From NCBI RefSeq assembly GCF_001645765.1, contig NZ_LWUJ01000010.1, positions 186,001-250,000 on the forward strand: 64,000 bases of DNA. The letters run 5' to 3'. The stretch comes from Candidatus Mycoplasma haematobovis (GTDB lineage: Bacteria > Bacillota_I > Bacilli_A > Mycoplasmatales > Mycoplasmoidaceae). Position 1 is the first letter of the stretch. Each line of letters begins with the position of its first letter. Shown here piece after piece: positions 46,551 through 59,638 of the stretch. The notes under the pieces were generated by a model. The model made no database searches. It was not told where the DNA came from and was given only the letters and a program-made list of their open reading frames with translations. Position numbers and translations under genes: made by a program.

Positions 46551-48296
46551 CTATTTAATCAAAAACAGTTTAGTCTTAGCTCTTGTAACAGAGACATATT
46601 CTAAAAACTCATTCTCTTCATCCCTTCTCCTAGCGCATTCTTGTAATAAATCATATTCCAAAACTGCCACATTATTTCATCCTAAGCCCTTAGATTTGTA
46701 AATAGTAATAAGAGTTAAATAATTAGGATCTTCATTTTCTTCTGGCTCTTTAAAGAATTTAGCTTTATTCTCTATATCTAAAACTATTTTCTCTGCTGAT
46801 TCTCTAGTTTTTTCTGGTTGTATATTATCCAATCATTTAATAAATAAAGAAATACTCTCTTTCTTAATTCCCTTTAACTCTACTTTAAATAAGTGTGGTA
46901 TTAAGCTTTCTGCTAACTTTGATAAATTAGAGATATCTTGTGTTCTAAGTTCCTTTATTTTTCTCAAAAAAGTATTTAATTTCTCACAATCTTCTGGATT
47001 ATCAAACCAATTTTGCTCTTCTCCCTCTATTCACCTAGCATAAAGAGTTAAATGTTCTCCAGTAGGATTTATCTTAAATAATTTCCATCTTGCATCTCCA
47101 CTTAACTCTATACTCTTAAGCTGTACTAATCTTCAAAATGAATTGAAATTATTAAAGTAAATAAGTCTTAAATAACTAATAATTATCTGTATCTCATCTC
47201 TCTCAATAAGCTTAAATAAAGAAGCTTTAAAGGGTATTCCATTCTCAATAGCATGCTTTATTAAGAAATCAGCATGTTTATTTTCTTTAAATAATACTAC
47301 TCATTGAGATAAATCTTCAGTCTTTAATTTCTCTATTAAATCAGGCACACTAATAACCTCTACTAGCCCTTCTTCATCTTTAACTACTTTTGCATAAGGC
47401 TCAAATAATTTAATCTGATTCGAATAATCAACTATCTTTCTTGTAGATCTATAGTTCTCTAATAAATCAATTTGTACATAATTCTTATTTTTGAAAAAAG
47501 CTTTAAATTTCTTAAATATATTTTTTTGTGCTCCAGCAAAAGCATAAATACATTGGTGTGGATCTCCCACTCCAAAGAAAATAGAGTTTTCTCCTATTAA
47601 TCTAGTAATTAATTTAAATTGAAGTAAACTTAAATCTTGACATTCATCAACTAATACTACTCTATATTTATTTCTTCAATAATTTAATATTCTTGGATTC
47701 TCTTCAAAGAGCTTATCCATATAAATAAGTAAGTCATCATAGTCCACCATCTTCCGTCTCCTAAGAATCATTTCATATTTTTCATAAACAGAAACTAATC
47801 CTTCTTTTTCTAGATCAGTAGTATTTTGAGGATTTAAATGCTTACTAACTTTATGTTTTGAAATTAAATTACTAAGTTTGCGTAATTGCTTAATGTATTT
47901 AAAGTTACTAATAACTTTAATTTCTTTATTCTCTAATATTGAACACTGTTGTAACTCATCTGCTATCTTAAATCTGTAATCTAAACTAGTATTTAAATCA
48001 TCAATATCATATCTAAGCATTTGACCATAAAGAGAATGTAAAGTGCCTATTGCAATAGGCATTCTTCTCACATCATTAAATTTCTCTTTAATACGCTGTA
48101 ACATTTCATTAGCTGCATAATTAGTAAAAGTAATAGCGCATATCTCTTCTGGTCTTATTGAGTTCTCTAATAAATAAAGAATTCTTGATACTAGTACTTC
48201 AGTCTTTCCTGTTCCTGCTGGTGCTATTACTAATGTATGACTATTAAGTGGTGCGTATACAGCCTCTTTTTGCTTCTCGTTTAATGTCCATTCCAT
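46551..48296 (-). CDS. UvrD/PcrA-like superfamily 1 DNA helicase, copy 1
   Basis: 581 residues with TGA as Trp. Motifs are the Q motif LNEKQKEAV, Walker A VIAPAGTGKTEVL, Ia ITFTNYAANEM, II LVDECQDLS, III GDPHQCIYAFAGA, IV ENYRSTRKIVDYSN, V YKSKGLGWNNVAV and VI VSVTRAKTKLFL. It unwinds DNA in repair or replication-fork rescue. It is shorter than classical UvrD (~720), and a second paralogue is at 62228-63985. The ATG overlaps the end of a nuclease gene by 16 bp, hinting at a functional pair. Confidence 0.92.
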
Positions 48297-49117
48297 GCTT
48301 CTTTAACAAACTGTGTATCTTGATTAACGTCTAAATCAGGACTCTCATGTTTATGTTTTCAATATCAATTTTCAAATTTCTTCATTATTGCTCCATACTT
48401 TTCCATATCTATCTTTACTTTCATTAAATGTATTTCATATTTACTATTAGTGTATTTCTTAGATTCCAAAATATCAAAACCAAAAGGAGAATTATTAAAT
48501 TCTTTTCATTGAGAAGGAAGTAAAGTATCTCATCTTCCTACTTTAAAGAATGGCTCTAATTCAGTGAAATCAGTAAGAAATAAATCAAGATGTTCATCTT
48601 TCCTTTTCCATACTTCTCCCATTCCTAAAAAAGCTACACATAAATAACCTTCATCTAAATTTCTCAAATACAAATAAAGACCTAATTGCAATAAGAATTC
48701 ATAAATATCAACTGTATTAGGTTTCTTTCAATGGGGTGTCTTAATTTCTAAAATTGAAGTTACTTTTCCATTAGCATCAAACTCCTCACCATCTGGCACT
48801 CCTCCAAATACTTCATGATCAAATACATTACATCTATCAGGAGAATACCCCTTAAAGTCCATATTAATTTCATCATTAACAAATCCCCTTATCTTAAATT
48901 CAATATTTATTAAATATCTTTCTCAAGCTTTAGGGTCCTTACTTATTTCATAGAAATTATTAATTCTTGCTCAACTCATAAAGGGAGAATATTTAAGATC
49001 AAAAAAGAAAGGTATCTTAGTGCCTGTTATCTTTGATGATCTAACTCTTTCCCTTCCTGCTCTAGTTAATAAAACTCTTTTTTCCTTAATGAAAAAATCC
49101 CTATCCGGTAAGAACAC
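48281..49117 (-). CDS. YqaJ-like / MAGa7180-type putative nuclease, copy 2
   Basis: 278 residues with TGA as Trp; GTG start after an in-frame TAA. It is a diverged paralogue of 36921-37781. VFGGVPDGEEFDANGKV and SILEIKTPHWKK carry the PD...ExK core, and LLQLGLYLYLRN the helix. The first part (SSKITGTKIPFFFDLKYSPF) is less like YqaJ than copy 1. Its 3' end overlaps the UvrD-like helicase by 16 bp, giving a nuclease-helicase pair, the pairing seen in RecB/AddAB-type end processing. Confidence 0.78.
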
Positions 49118-49187
49118 TAAAATTTAAATCTTAAATTATGAAACATAAAATGCCAAGTTTTTATTTTTTAAAATAGCAGAAAAACAT

Positions 49188-49618
49188 ATGAATCGAAAAG
49201 TAATAAGTGGCTTACTAGGGGGGGGGTTACGATTGTAGTTGCATCTTTTGGAGGAATTAAATTAAAGGATAATATAGATTACAACAATAAAGTTAGGCAT
49301 TTTGGAGGTCTAAGAACTTCGTTTAACGATATATTGCCAAAAAAAGGTCTTGGTTTTGATGACAATTGACGGATTCCAAAATGAGAAAATATTGAAGTTT
49401 GAAAGAAACTTTACAGTAAAGAGGGGGGCAAAAAAATTAATATTGGTGGTTGAGGTACAGAGAACACTAAGATTTTAAGTGGGCCTGAAGAATTAAGAGA
49501 TGTTTGCTACGAAATGGTTACGAAAGAGTCGCTAGAAAATTGCAGCTCTTCTTCTGGTTGGTGTGAAAGTTGTTTAATAGATAAAAGTTGGCTCCCAATA
49601 TGGAACGTAAAAGATTAA
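49188..49618 (+). pseudogene. Poly-G family member 3 (G9, out of frame)
   Basis: MNRKVISGLL, then G9 (49218-49226), then TAG within five codons. One more G opens VTIVVASFGGIKLKDNIDYN, followed by WRIPKWENIEVWKKLY, GPEELRDVCYEMVTKE and SGWCESCLIDKSW, ending TAA 49616-49618, with several TGA codons as Trp. The 'GPEELRDVCYEMVTKES' block is identical to member 6, another sign of exchange among copies. OFF as sequenced. Confidence 0.75.
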
Positions 49619-49699
49619 TTTGTAAACTCTTAAATATCATCGCCAAAACGATTTCTTGTTAAATATTTAATAAAATTAGCGCTTCTTAGGTTTTCAAAT

Positions 49700-50089
49700 A
49701 TGAATAAGAAAATAATCGGTGGCTTGTTAGGAGGGGGGGTTACAATTATTTTGGGTTCATTCGGAGGAATAGAGGCCAAAAAGAAAATGGATTACGATGG
49801 ACAAGTTAGATATTTTGGGGGCTTAAGATCTCAGTTTAATGATGCTATTCCCAGCATAAATGAAGGGTTTAAAGGCTATCACATTCCAAAATGAGAGGAT
49901 ATTAGAGTTTGGAAAAAACATCACGAAAGAGACAATAAAGCAGATGGAAAAATACTTAAAACTTGAGAAGAAATGAGAGATTATTGTTATAGTTTCATAA
50001 CTCGTCAAAAGGGAGGATGAGATGACTGTAACCCCAGTGCTGGTTGGTGTAATGTTTGTGTGATAGACAAAAGTTGATATCAGGGCTAA
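49700..50089 (+). CDS. Poly-G family member 4 (in frame, ON)
   Basis: 129 residues with TGA as Trp: MNKKIIGGLLGGGVTIILGS, then VRYFGGLRSQFNDAIPSINE, PKWEDIRVWKKHHERDN, WEEMRDYCYSF and a C-terminal SAGWCNVCVIDKSWYQG. Here the tract is GGAGGGGGGG, interrupted by an A and in frame, so this is the one fully readable member in the window. The conserved layout is a glycine-rich hydrophobic anchor, a WED..VWK block, a RD.CY block and a terminal GWC..C. Paired cysteines outside the membrane suggest a disulfide-stabilised surface protein; that is inference. Confidence 0.72.
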
Positions 50090-50172
50090 ACTACCTAAAA
50101 TTTTTTAATTAACCTAGCATATTAATTTTGTCTCATTTACTTTAATAAAAGTTAAATTTTCTGAATTTAAAA

Positions 50173-50547
50173 GTGAATAAGAAAACTGTAAGCTATTTGA
50201 TAGGAGGGGGGTAACTTTGGTAGCGGCATCTTTGGGAGGAGTTAAATCTAAAAACACTATAGATTACAAGAAAAAAGTAGTCAGACTAGTCAAACTTTCT
50301 CAAAAGATCCTGTTCTCAAGGGATGATATTTTCCTAATTGAGAGGATGATGAAATTTGAAAAAACAGTATGATAAATTAGATAAACAATTTGATTTGATA
50401 GGAAGTTGTAAAAATCAATATCCAAACTTTAGATCATTTAGAGATCATTGTTTTGAACAAGCACAAAAATTCAAGAATCTTGAAAATTGTATTAGTGGCG
50501 ATGGTTGGTGTACGGAGTGTGGAAGGGATAAAGCATGAAATAGTTAA
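50173..50547 (+). pseudogene. Poly-G family member 5 (multiply broken)
   Basis: GTG start, NKKTVSYLIG, GGAG6 then TAA. An extra G would open VTLVAASLGGVKSKNTIDYK, but further frameshifts relative to member 8 follow near 50305 and in an A run near 50360. The tail (RSFRDHCFEQAQKFKNLENC, DGWCTECGRDKAW) is intact in its own frame (50356-50547). It is therefore a decayed rather than a switchable copy. Confidence 0.7.
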
Positions 50548-50550
50548 GAT

Positions 50551-50757
50551 ATAGCCAAGAAATTTAAATTATGAATTAAAGGTGGATTATCATCTTTCTG
50601 TGAAACATTTATTGCTACGACCACATTAAATAAGTTTGAATTAAGTAATTTGTCTTCAAATAATACCAAATCTAGTTATTATTCGAAAATAAATAAGAAC
50701 TTTGGTCCAAAAGTACTGAATAGAGTTTTAGGGATACAAAATTCACACATTAATTAA
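50551..50757 (+). CDS. Possible small protein of unknown origin
   Basis: An open stretch continuing in the frame of the preceding stop reads KKFKLWIKGGLSSFCETFIA, TTTLNKFELSNLSSNN and YYSKINKNFGPKVLNRVLGI with one TGA as Trp. There is no ATG, GTG or TTG; only ATA at 50551 could start it. Ser/Asn-rich. It may be a fragment of a lost gene upstream of hsdS copy 2; I do not recognise it. Confidence 0.25.
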
Positions 50758-50766
50758 ATAAAAAAA

Positions 50767-50787
50767 CATTGCTATAAATAAGCAATG
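50767..50787. terminator. Small stem-loop upstream of hsdS copy 2
   Basis: CATTGCT and AGCAATG form a perfect 7-bp stem around a 7-nt AT loop, preceded by an A run. On the minus strand this would be hairpin plus T run; on the plus strand no T run follows. It could be a weak terminator or a recombination mark; there is no direct evidence either way. Confidence 0.3.
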
Positions 50788-50905
50788 ATCAAGGAAACTA
50801 CAAATATTACAATGAAAGTTTAATTTGTATGAAGCCTACAACATAAACTAATAATCTACACAACCATTTTCTTTCAAGAACTTTAAAATTCACTACGAAT
50901 GACTT

Positions 50906-52082
50906 ATGAAATTAGTAACTCTTGGAGATGTTTGTAAATTCCAAAAAGGCTTTAATTTCAAAGCCTCAAAGCAAAGAAGTCAAGGACTACCAATATTAAA
51001 AATCAAGAATATACAAAATGGAAAGATTATTACAGAAGGATTAACATTTTTTAATCCTTCAGAATTTAAAGAAAATCTAAGCAAATATCAAATAAAGTCT
51101 AATGACATTGTCATTGCAATGTCGGGCAATACAACTGGTAAAGTAGGGATAAATGATACTAATACAATATTTTTCTTAAATACCGCTACCGGCAGAATTG
51201 ATCCTGATGAAACAAAAATAAATAGGAGGTGACTCTATCATTTTTTACTTTCAAAAAGAGAGGATTTCTTTAATCTTGCAGAATGTGCTACTCAACCTAA
51301 TCTTTACTTTTCGCAAATTGAAAAAGTAGAATTGCTGCTTCCGTCTTTATCAGAACAGAACAGCAAAGATATTAGATAAATTCTTAGAGTTATCTGAGGA
51401 GCTTTGTGAGGAGCTTTGTGAGGAGCTAAATTTAAGAAAAAAGCAATATGAACATTATAGGGATGAGTTGCTTTCATTCAAACAAGATAACAAGATCGAA
51501 TGATTAACATTAGGAGAAATAGCAATTGAACTATATAGAGGAATTGGAATAAAAAAGGATGAAGTTATTGAAGGGGTTGGACATCCATGTGTTAGATATG
51601 GGTGAATTCATACTTCAAATTTAATTTATTTTGATAAGTGTCCATTTGGAGTGGATGAGAATCTATTGAAAACTAAGAAATATGCTGAAAAAGGAGATAT
51701 ATTATTTGCCATAATTAGCGAAAATACCAAAGATATTGAAAAAGCTTGTACTTACATTGGAGAAGAAAAAATATTAGTTGGTGACGGCATTGTTGTTATG
51801 AAACATAAGCAAAATCCAAAATACTTAACTTATGCTCTATCTACTACAGATGCTCAAAAACAAAAAAAGCATGGAAAAATAAAACTTAGAGTTGTTAATT
51901 CTGGTGCGCCAAATATTAAGAGGTTAATAATTCCTATTCCTTCTTTAAAAAAACAACAAGAAATTGTTAATTTATTAGATAAATTTTGAGAACTATCAAA
52001 CAGTATTAAAGAAGGATTGCCTTCTGAAATATTTTTGAGAAAACAGCAATATGAATACTACAGAGATAAATTGCTAATTTAG
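50906..52082 (+). pseudogene. hsdS: Type I restriction specificity subunit (hsdS) copy 2, frame-broken
   Basis: Target domain 1 (50906-51379) is different from copy 1: VTLGDVCKFQKGFNFKASKQ, then LPILKIKNIQNGK and CATQPNLYFSQIEKVELLLP. The rest matches copy 1 almost exactly, including the same frame break at the AGAAC repeat and the terminal helix. The spacer helix has the 12-bp CTTTGTGAGGAG unit twice (LSEELCEELCEELNLRK) against once in copy 1. In the known EcoR124-type case a 12-bp unit in this helix changes the spacing of the DNA site. As sequenced, only half-proteins could be made. Confidence 0.85.
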
Positions 52083-52192
52083 ATTTAAAAGCTACTTTTT
52101 TAAAAAATGAATAAAAAATTAATTGGTAGTTTGTTAGGGGGGGGGTAGCTATATTAAGTTGTTTTGGTGGACTTAAGTTAAATGACAAGATT
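51338..52192 (+). repeat. 855-bp direct repeat shared with 39916-40758
   Basis: The second copy of the hsdS-end plus poly-G-gene-start segment. It is 12 bp longer than the first, entirely from the extra CTTTGTGAGGAG unit at about 51408-51431, and otherwise differs by scattered substitutions. The match stops within the poly-G gene after AATGACAAGATT. Confidence 0.88.
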
Positions 52193-52525
52193 TCCCATGA
52201 AGGTAGAGTTAAACATTTTAAAAATCTAAGAAACACAGCCAATAGATATTTTCTGTCAGAAAGTCGTTTTGGTGGGTATCGTTTACCAAAATGGGAGGAT
52301 GATAGAGTATGGAAGGAACATTACAACAATAACAATAAAAAAATTGGTATTAGCAATGGAGATGGTACAGAAAATACCAAGAGTCTAAGTGGTCCTGAAG
52401 AATTAAGAGATGTTTGCTACGAAATGGTTACGAAAGAGTCACCAGAAAATTGTAGCCCTTCTTCTGGTTGGTGTGAAACTTGCTTGATGGGTAGGGGATG
52501 GTACAGCACACCCGATAACTATTAA
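52107..52525 (+). pseudogene. Poly-G family member 6 (G9, out of frame)
   Basis: MNKKLIGSLL, G9 (52137-52145), then TAG. The 5' end is identical to member 1 through the shared repeat. With one more G the frame opens to VAILSCFGGLKLNDKISHEG, YRLPKWEDDRVWKEHY, GPEELRDVCYEMVTKES and SGWCETCLMGRGWY with TAA at 52523-52525. OFF only because of the tract length. Trp is partly TGG here, unlike most members. Confidence 0.75.
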
Positions 52526-52578
52526 TTGCTAATATTAAAGATTTCAAAAATGAAACTAAGATTTTTAAACCCAAAAAT

Positions 52579-52720
52579 ATGAATAATTTAATGGGGGGCT
52601 ATGGCTGTAGTAGCTTCTTTTGGAGGAGTTAAATTAAGTGTTTTGGAGGTCTAATCACTGCATTTAATGAGAAAATTCAAAAATTAGTTCCTGCCCTTAA
52701 AGGTCAACAAATTCTAAGAT
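52579..52720 (+). pseudogene. Poly-G family member 7 (short remnant)
   Basis: ATG AAT AAT TTA ATG then G6, followed in another frame by MAVVASFGGVKLS and, after a deletion, GLITAFNEKIQ-like residues that match the 'GGLRTSFND' block of intact members. The rest of the gene is missing. 52721-52839 holds nothing further I can support. Confidence 0.5.
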
Positions 52721-52839
52721 AAGAAGATAGTGGAATTTGTGCAAGACATTAAAAACCACCGAACAAATATATACCCACGAAGAACTAAGGTGTTACGAAA
52801 TTTTATCCAAATTGATACAAGTAATTTAACTACCGACAG

Positions 52840-55704
<2,865 letters not shown>

Positions 55705-55739
55705 AACAAAAGGCTTACTTTCTTAATGTTTATAGTAAA

Positions 55740-56195
55740 TTAAGGAGCACAAAGATTTCTCATTATTTCTGGATAATTCTCAATATCTTTCTCTTCGCTA
55801 TTTCATTTGACTTTACAATATTTGCCCAATGTTTCAGCAACATAACTCTCTCCATCAAAATCACTACTTCCTTGTCTTTCTTTAAATGCAAACTCCTGAA
55901 ATGAATAACCGGCTAATGTAGCATTGCTTCTAAAAGATGCTAAGAGCTTATTTCAAGTTTCTCCCTTATTGTAGTATTCATTTTTTAGTCTTTTAGTTTT
56001 TTGTAATCAGAAACTATTGTCATAAACTCCATCGCTACTATACTGTCCATACGCTGGCACTTTCAATGTTGGATAACGTGTTTTTGCTGTTTTTCCATGA
56101 GGATTAAATGTTATTTCCGAAAAAAAGAAGTAACAACCTAATGCTGCTCCTGTAGCTGTTAAAGTAACTAATGAGCCAACAATCTTTAAATTCAT
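55740..56195 (-). CDS. Haemoplasma-type small anchored paralogue, 151 residues
   Basis: Start MNLKIVGSLVTLTATGAALG with a clear hydrophobic anchor, then GKTAKTRYPTLKVPAYGQYS, NEYYNKGETWNKLLASFRSN and a C-terminal CKVKWNSEEKDIENYPEIMR ending in LCAP. Two cysteines lie in the C-terminal third. A decayed relative is at 41523-41972. It lies 12 bp after der on the same strand. Surface location inferred; function unknown. Confidence 0.65.
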
Positions 56196-56207
56196 AATAA
56201 ACTTACT

Positions 56208-57515
56208 TTAAGATCTCTTGGTATTGTAAATTACTGTTATTGGTGTAATTTTGTAACCAAAAGACTTCCTTATTTGATTCTCTATACACCTAGCATAAGA
56301 AAAGTGCAATAACTTAGAATTATTGCACATTATTAAAAAAGTAGGTACTTGTCCTTTAACTTGAGTTAAAGAATAAAGCTTTATCTTATTACCTTGTACC
56401 GTAGGAACAGTAAATAAAGATACTACTTTACTCAAAAATAACTTCAAACTACTATCATTTATTCTCCTATATCTCTCTTCTTCAATCTCCCTAATCTTTA
56501 AAAAAATATTCTCTAACTTCTCATTATTCTTAGCGCTTACAAATACTATAGGTGCCCACTTTAAAGCGGGAAATCTAACTCTTATTTCTCTTTCTAAAAC
56601 AACTCTATTCTCATTAGTTCTCACTACTAAATCTCACTTATTAGCTACTATTAAAGTTGGAATATTAGCATCATAAATAAGCCCTCCCACTCTTTCATCT
56701 AATTCTGTTATTCCTTCTGCAATATCCAACATAAATAGAATCATATTAGCTCTAGCAATAGCTTTCTTAGATCTAAGTATTGAATATTTCTCTTTTTCAT
56801 CAGACCTCATTTGAGCGTGTCTCTTAATTCCAGGTGTATCAATAAGAGTGTAATTATCTCCCCTAAAACAAAAATCTAAATCTATTGCATCTCTAGTAGT
56901 TCCTGCTACTTCAGATATCAATACTCTATCTTCTTGAAGTAAAGTATTGACCAAAGAAGACTTACCTACATTAGGTTTGCCAATAATTGCTAATTTAACT
57001 TTCTTTAATTTCTGTGTCTCTTCCTCCTTTAAATTAAGTAATTCAACAATCTTATTAAGTAATTCTCCAGTATTAATTCCGTGTTCGGCAGAAATTAAGA
57101 TACCCTTACCAAATCCTAATTTTTCATGCTCTACAGAATGTTTAGCAAAAATATCACACTTATTTATTACTAATAGTACATTGTTAGCTTTCTCTTTCTT
57201 AAGTGTCTTAGCAATAGCAAAATCATCACTATTTATTCCTTCTTTAAATGAAGTTAAGAATATTATTAAATCAGCTTCTTCAAGTGCTATCTTAGTTTGA
57301 ATATTAATTTCTTTCTGAAAAGAATATATTTCTTCTGTATATCCACCAGTATCAGTAAGAAGAAAACTCTTATTCCTTCAAAAACACTCTAAAGATATAC
57401 GATCTCTAGTAACTCCAGGTTCAGAAAAAACTACCGAATGATTTTCTCCTATTAATCTATTAAATAATTGTGATTTACCAACATTAGGTTTACCAACAAT
57501 TACTACTTTTTTCAA
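56208..57515 (-). CDS. der: Ribosome assembly GTPase Der (EngA)
   Basis: 435 residues with TGA as Trp. There are two consecutive GTP-binding domains: the first with [28 protein letters not shown] and NKCD; the second with [28 protein letters not shown] and ANKWD. A C-terminal KH-like domain follows ([40 protein letters not shown]). Der is needed for 50S maturation. The TTG at 57515 follows an in-frame TAG two codons earlier. Confidence 0.95.
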
Positions 57516-57649
57516 GATGCACTATTCCCATAAATATTAATTTAAGGAAATAAAAGAATATTTGAAAGACTTTATAAGATACTTATTTTAAGCAAAAATA
57601 AACGTACATAAAATAATTAGAATTGCAAATAAAAACCTAAGTTTTTACA

Positions 57650-58050
57650 ATGAAAAAAAAATTAATTGGTAGTTTGTTAGGGGGGGGGTAACTTTGGTAG
57701 CGGCGTCTTTGGGAGGAGTTAAAGCTAAAAACACTATAGATTACAAGAAAAAAGTAAGTTATTACGGCAAAATAAGTAGTAAATCTACTCAAATTTTCTC
57801 GAATGATAGTATTCTCAAGGGATGATATTTTCCTAATTGAGAGGATGATGAAATTTGAAAAAAACAATACGGTAGATTATCCGGATCAGTGGGTTATTCT
57901 GCTAATATTAAAAAAAAATATACAACTCCCCAGTCTTTTAGAGATTATTGTTTTGAAGAAGCCAAAAAAGCTACGAATTTAGAAGGTTGTCCAAGTAATG
58001 AAGGATGATGTACTACTTGCGGTAGAGAAAAAGCATGAGATAGAAAATAA
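57650..58050 (+). pseudogene. Poly-G family member 8 (G9, out of frame)
   Basis: ATG with an A9 run gives MKKKLIGSLL, then G9 (57680-57688) and TAA. One more G opens VTLVAASLGGVKAKNTIDYK, then YFPNWEDDEIWKKQYGRLSG, SFRDYCFEEAKKATNLEGC and EGWCTTCGREKAWDRK to TAA 58048-58050, with TGA as Trp. It is the intact counterpart of the decayed member 5. OFF only because of tract length. Confidence 0.75.
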
Positions 58051-58117
58051 TAAATCTTCTTTGAAAATTTAATTATTTAATTATGCTCTTTTCCAATCTT
58101 AAGAATATTAGTGAAGT

Positions 58118-58954
58118 ATGTTTAACATACAAAATTACACTCTTAAGATAGAGCCATATTATTATCAACTTAAAGTAACAGGAAAATACGAAGTAGTTAC
58201 TGATACTCCTTTAAATACCAAAGCTCTATTTACCAAATATCGTCTGCCTAATCAAGAAATAAACAAAATTTATCTCATTAAATCAAATAGCAAATGTTCT
58301 ACAAAATACAACAATCAAACATGTCAAGTATACGAATCAACTACTTACATAAATCAAGCTGGAGATTCATATTTCAAAAGAGAAATACAAAATTATGAAG
58401 CTATTCCAATTTCAATAACTTTTGATATAGACACTACTAATTCATATGTATGGCCTTCTTTAATAGATGAAATTAATAGATATTCAATAAATACTTTTTT
58501 CAATTACAAAAATAGTATTTATGTTGAAAGAGAATCGTATGAGGATTCTTACAAAACACTAAAGATACCTACAAATATTACTATTAACAAAAACAATACT
58601 TATTATGACTACGAATATGTGAGTTTACTCTTGCCTAAAAACAAAATATCTTTCGGTATTAAACACAAAAAAGACCTAAAGATAGAGAATTTAATTGCTA
58701 AAGTCAATGACCAAGACATAAAACTAAATACAAGATTTACTAATGGATGACTTAATTACTATGCAAATTCCAATGAAAATCAAGGAATTCTAAAAAGCAA
58801 ATTCTTATTATTCCTTAAGAATCAAGCAGTATCAATAAATTTAACCAATAACTTTACTAGATCTAATCATACTAACGAAACAACAGAACTTATTATCAAT
58901 TCTACTTCTAATACTCATCCAATAACTTATTCACATAACTACATAGATCTTTAA
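58118..58954 (+). CDS. Hypothetical protein, 278 residues (first of a three-gene overlapping cassette)
   Basis: MFNIQNYTLKIEPYYYQLKV is rich in Tyr and beta-prone residues; a central part (YVWPSLIDEINRYSINTFFN) and a tail rich in Asn/Thr (NLTNNFTRSNHTNETTELI) follow. There are no signal peptide, membrane segment or enzyme motifs visible; two Cys near residue 65-75 (CSTKYNNQTC). One TGA is Trp. The stop overlaps the next ATG as TAATG. Confidence 0.6.
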
Positions 58955-59382
58955 TGCTTAATAAATCCAAAATACTAGGAAGTATTATCTTTCCTTTAAC
59001 AATAGGGGCTTCTTTATTTAGTAACAAAATGCATATGGATCATGAACTATTTTCCGCTCCTAGTTCAGCCTACAAAAGAGTTATTCTTTACCCACAAGAA
59101 CACATTCAAAAAGTAAATACTATATATGACTTAAAGGAAGTAAGGGGAAATATAAGAAAAGAAATACAGAAAGATAAATTAGAGTCAACTTTAAAAAATA
59201 TTGCTTTAAACTCTCTAAATGATTACTTTAGAAAAAACACTTGAAATATGGATAATTTAAGGGGCAGAATATATTATCAAATAAACTCTAATAAGAATGT
59301 TGAAGCTTCTTTACTTTGAAATAATATACCCCAACAAGGAAAATTAAGATTCTTTGATCAATGAAATATAGAACTTAAATAA
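58954..59382 (+). CDS. Hypothetical anchored protein, 142 residues (cassette gene 2)
   Basis: MLNKSKILGSIIFPLTIGAS is a signal or anchor; the remainder is charged (YDLKEVRGNIRKEIQKDKLE) and ends with RFFDQWNIELK. TGA codons are Trp. Start overlaps the previous stop; stop overlaps the next start, so all three genes are translationally coupled. No family recognised. Confidence 0.6.
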
Positions 59383-59501
59383 TGGATTTGAAAAAATTAA
59401 TGATTTATTACTTTGGGCTTGCTGGCTGTTTTACTATTATTTATTTGATTGGTAAATATGCCTTTAAATTGAATACTATATCCAAGTCTTTAAAATGTTA
59501 G
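59382..59501 (+). CDS. Small membrane protein, 39 residues (cassette gene 3)
   Basis: MDLKKLMIYYFGLAGCFTII continues through one hydrophobic helix and ends in KLNTISKSLKC. TAATG overlap with the preceding gene supports translation despite the small size. Probably a single-pass membrane peptide; role unknown. Confidence 0.5.
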   Translation: MDLKKLMIYYFGLAGCFTIIYLIGKYAFKLNTISKSLKC

Positions 59502-59638
59502 CTTCTTTTTGGATTACCTACAGACCTAACATATAACTTATATGAAAGATTTTCACTAATAGAATTTTGATTTAATTTATCATTACATAAATCTTTAAGT
59601 AGTTCTATATTCCTATCCATATTTACATCATACATCAT
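59498..59638 (-). CDS. Possible small protein, 46 residues
   Basis: MMYDVNMDRNIELLKDLCND then YKLYVRSVGNPKRS. Start ATG overlaps the TAA of the degraded upstream gene (TAATG). Charged and soluble; contains the 'LKDLCND' motif resembling the 'LC.SL' block of the short paralogue families. It may be a fragment of the same decayed locus. It overlaps the end of cassette gene 3 by 4 bp. Confidence 0.35.
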   Translation of the reverse strand: MMYDVNMDRNIELLKDLCNDKLNQNSISENLSYKLYVRSVGNPKRS

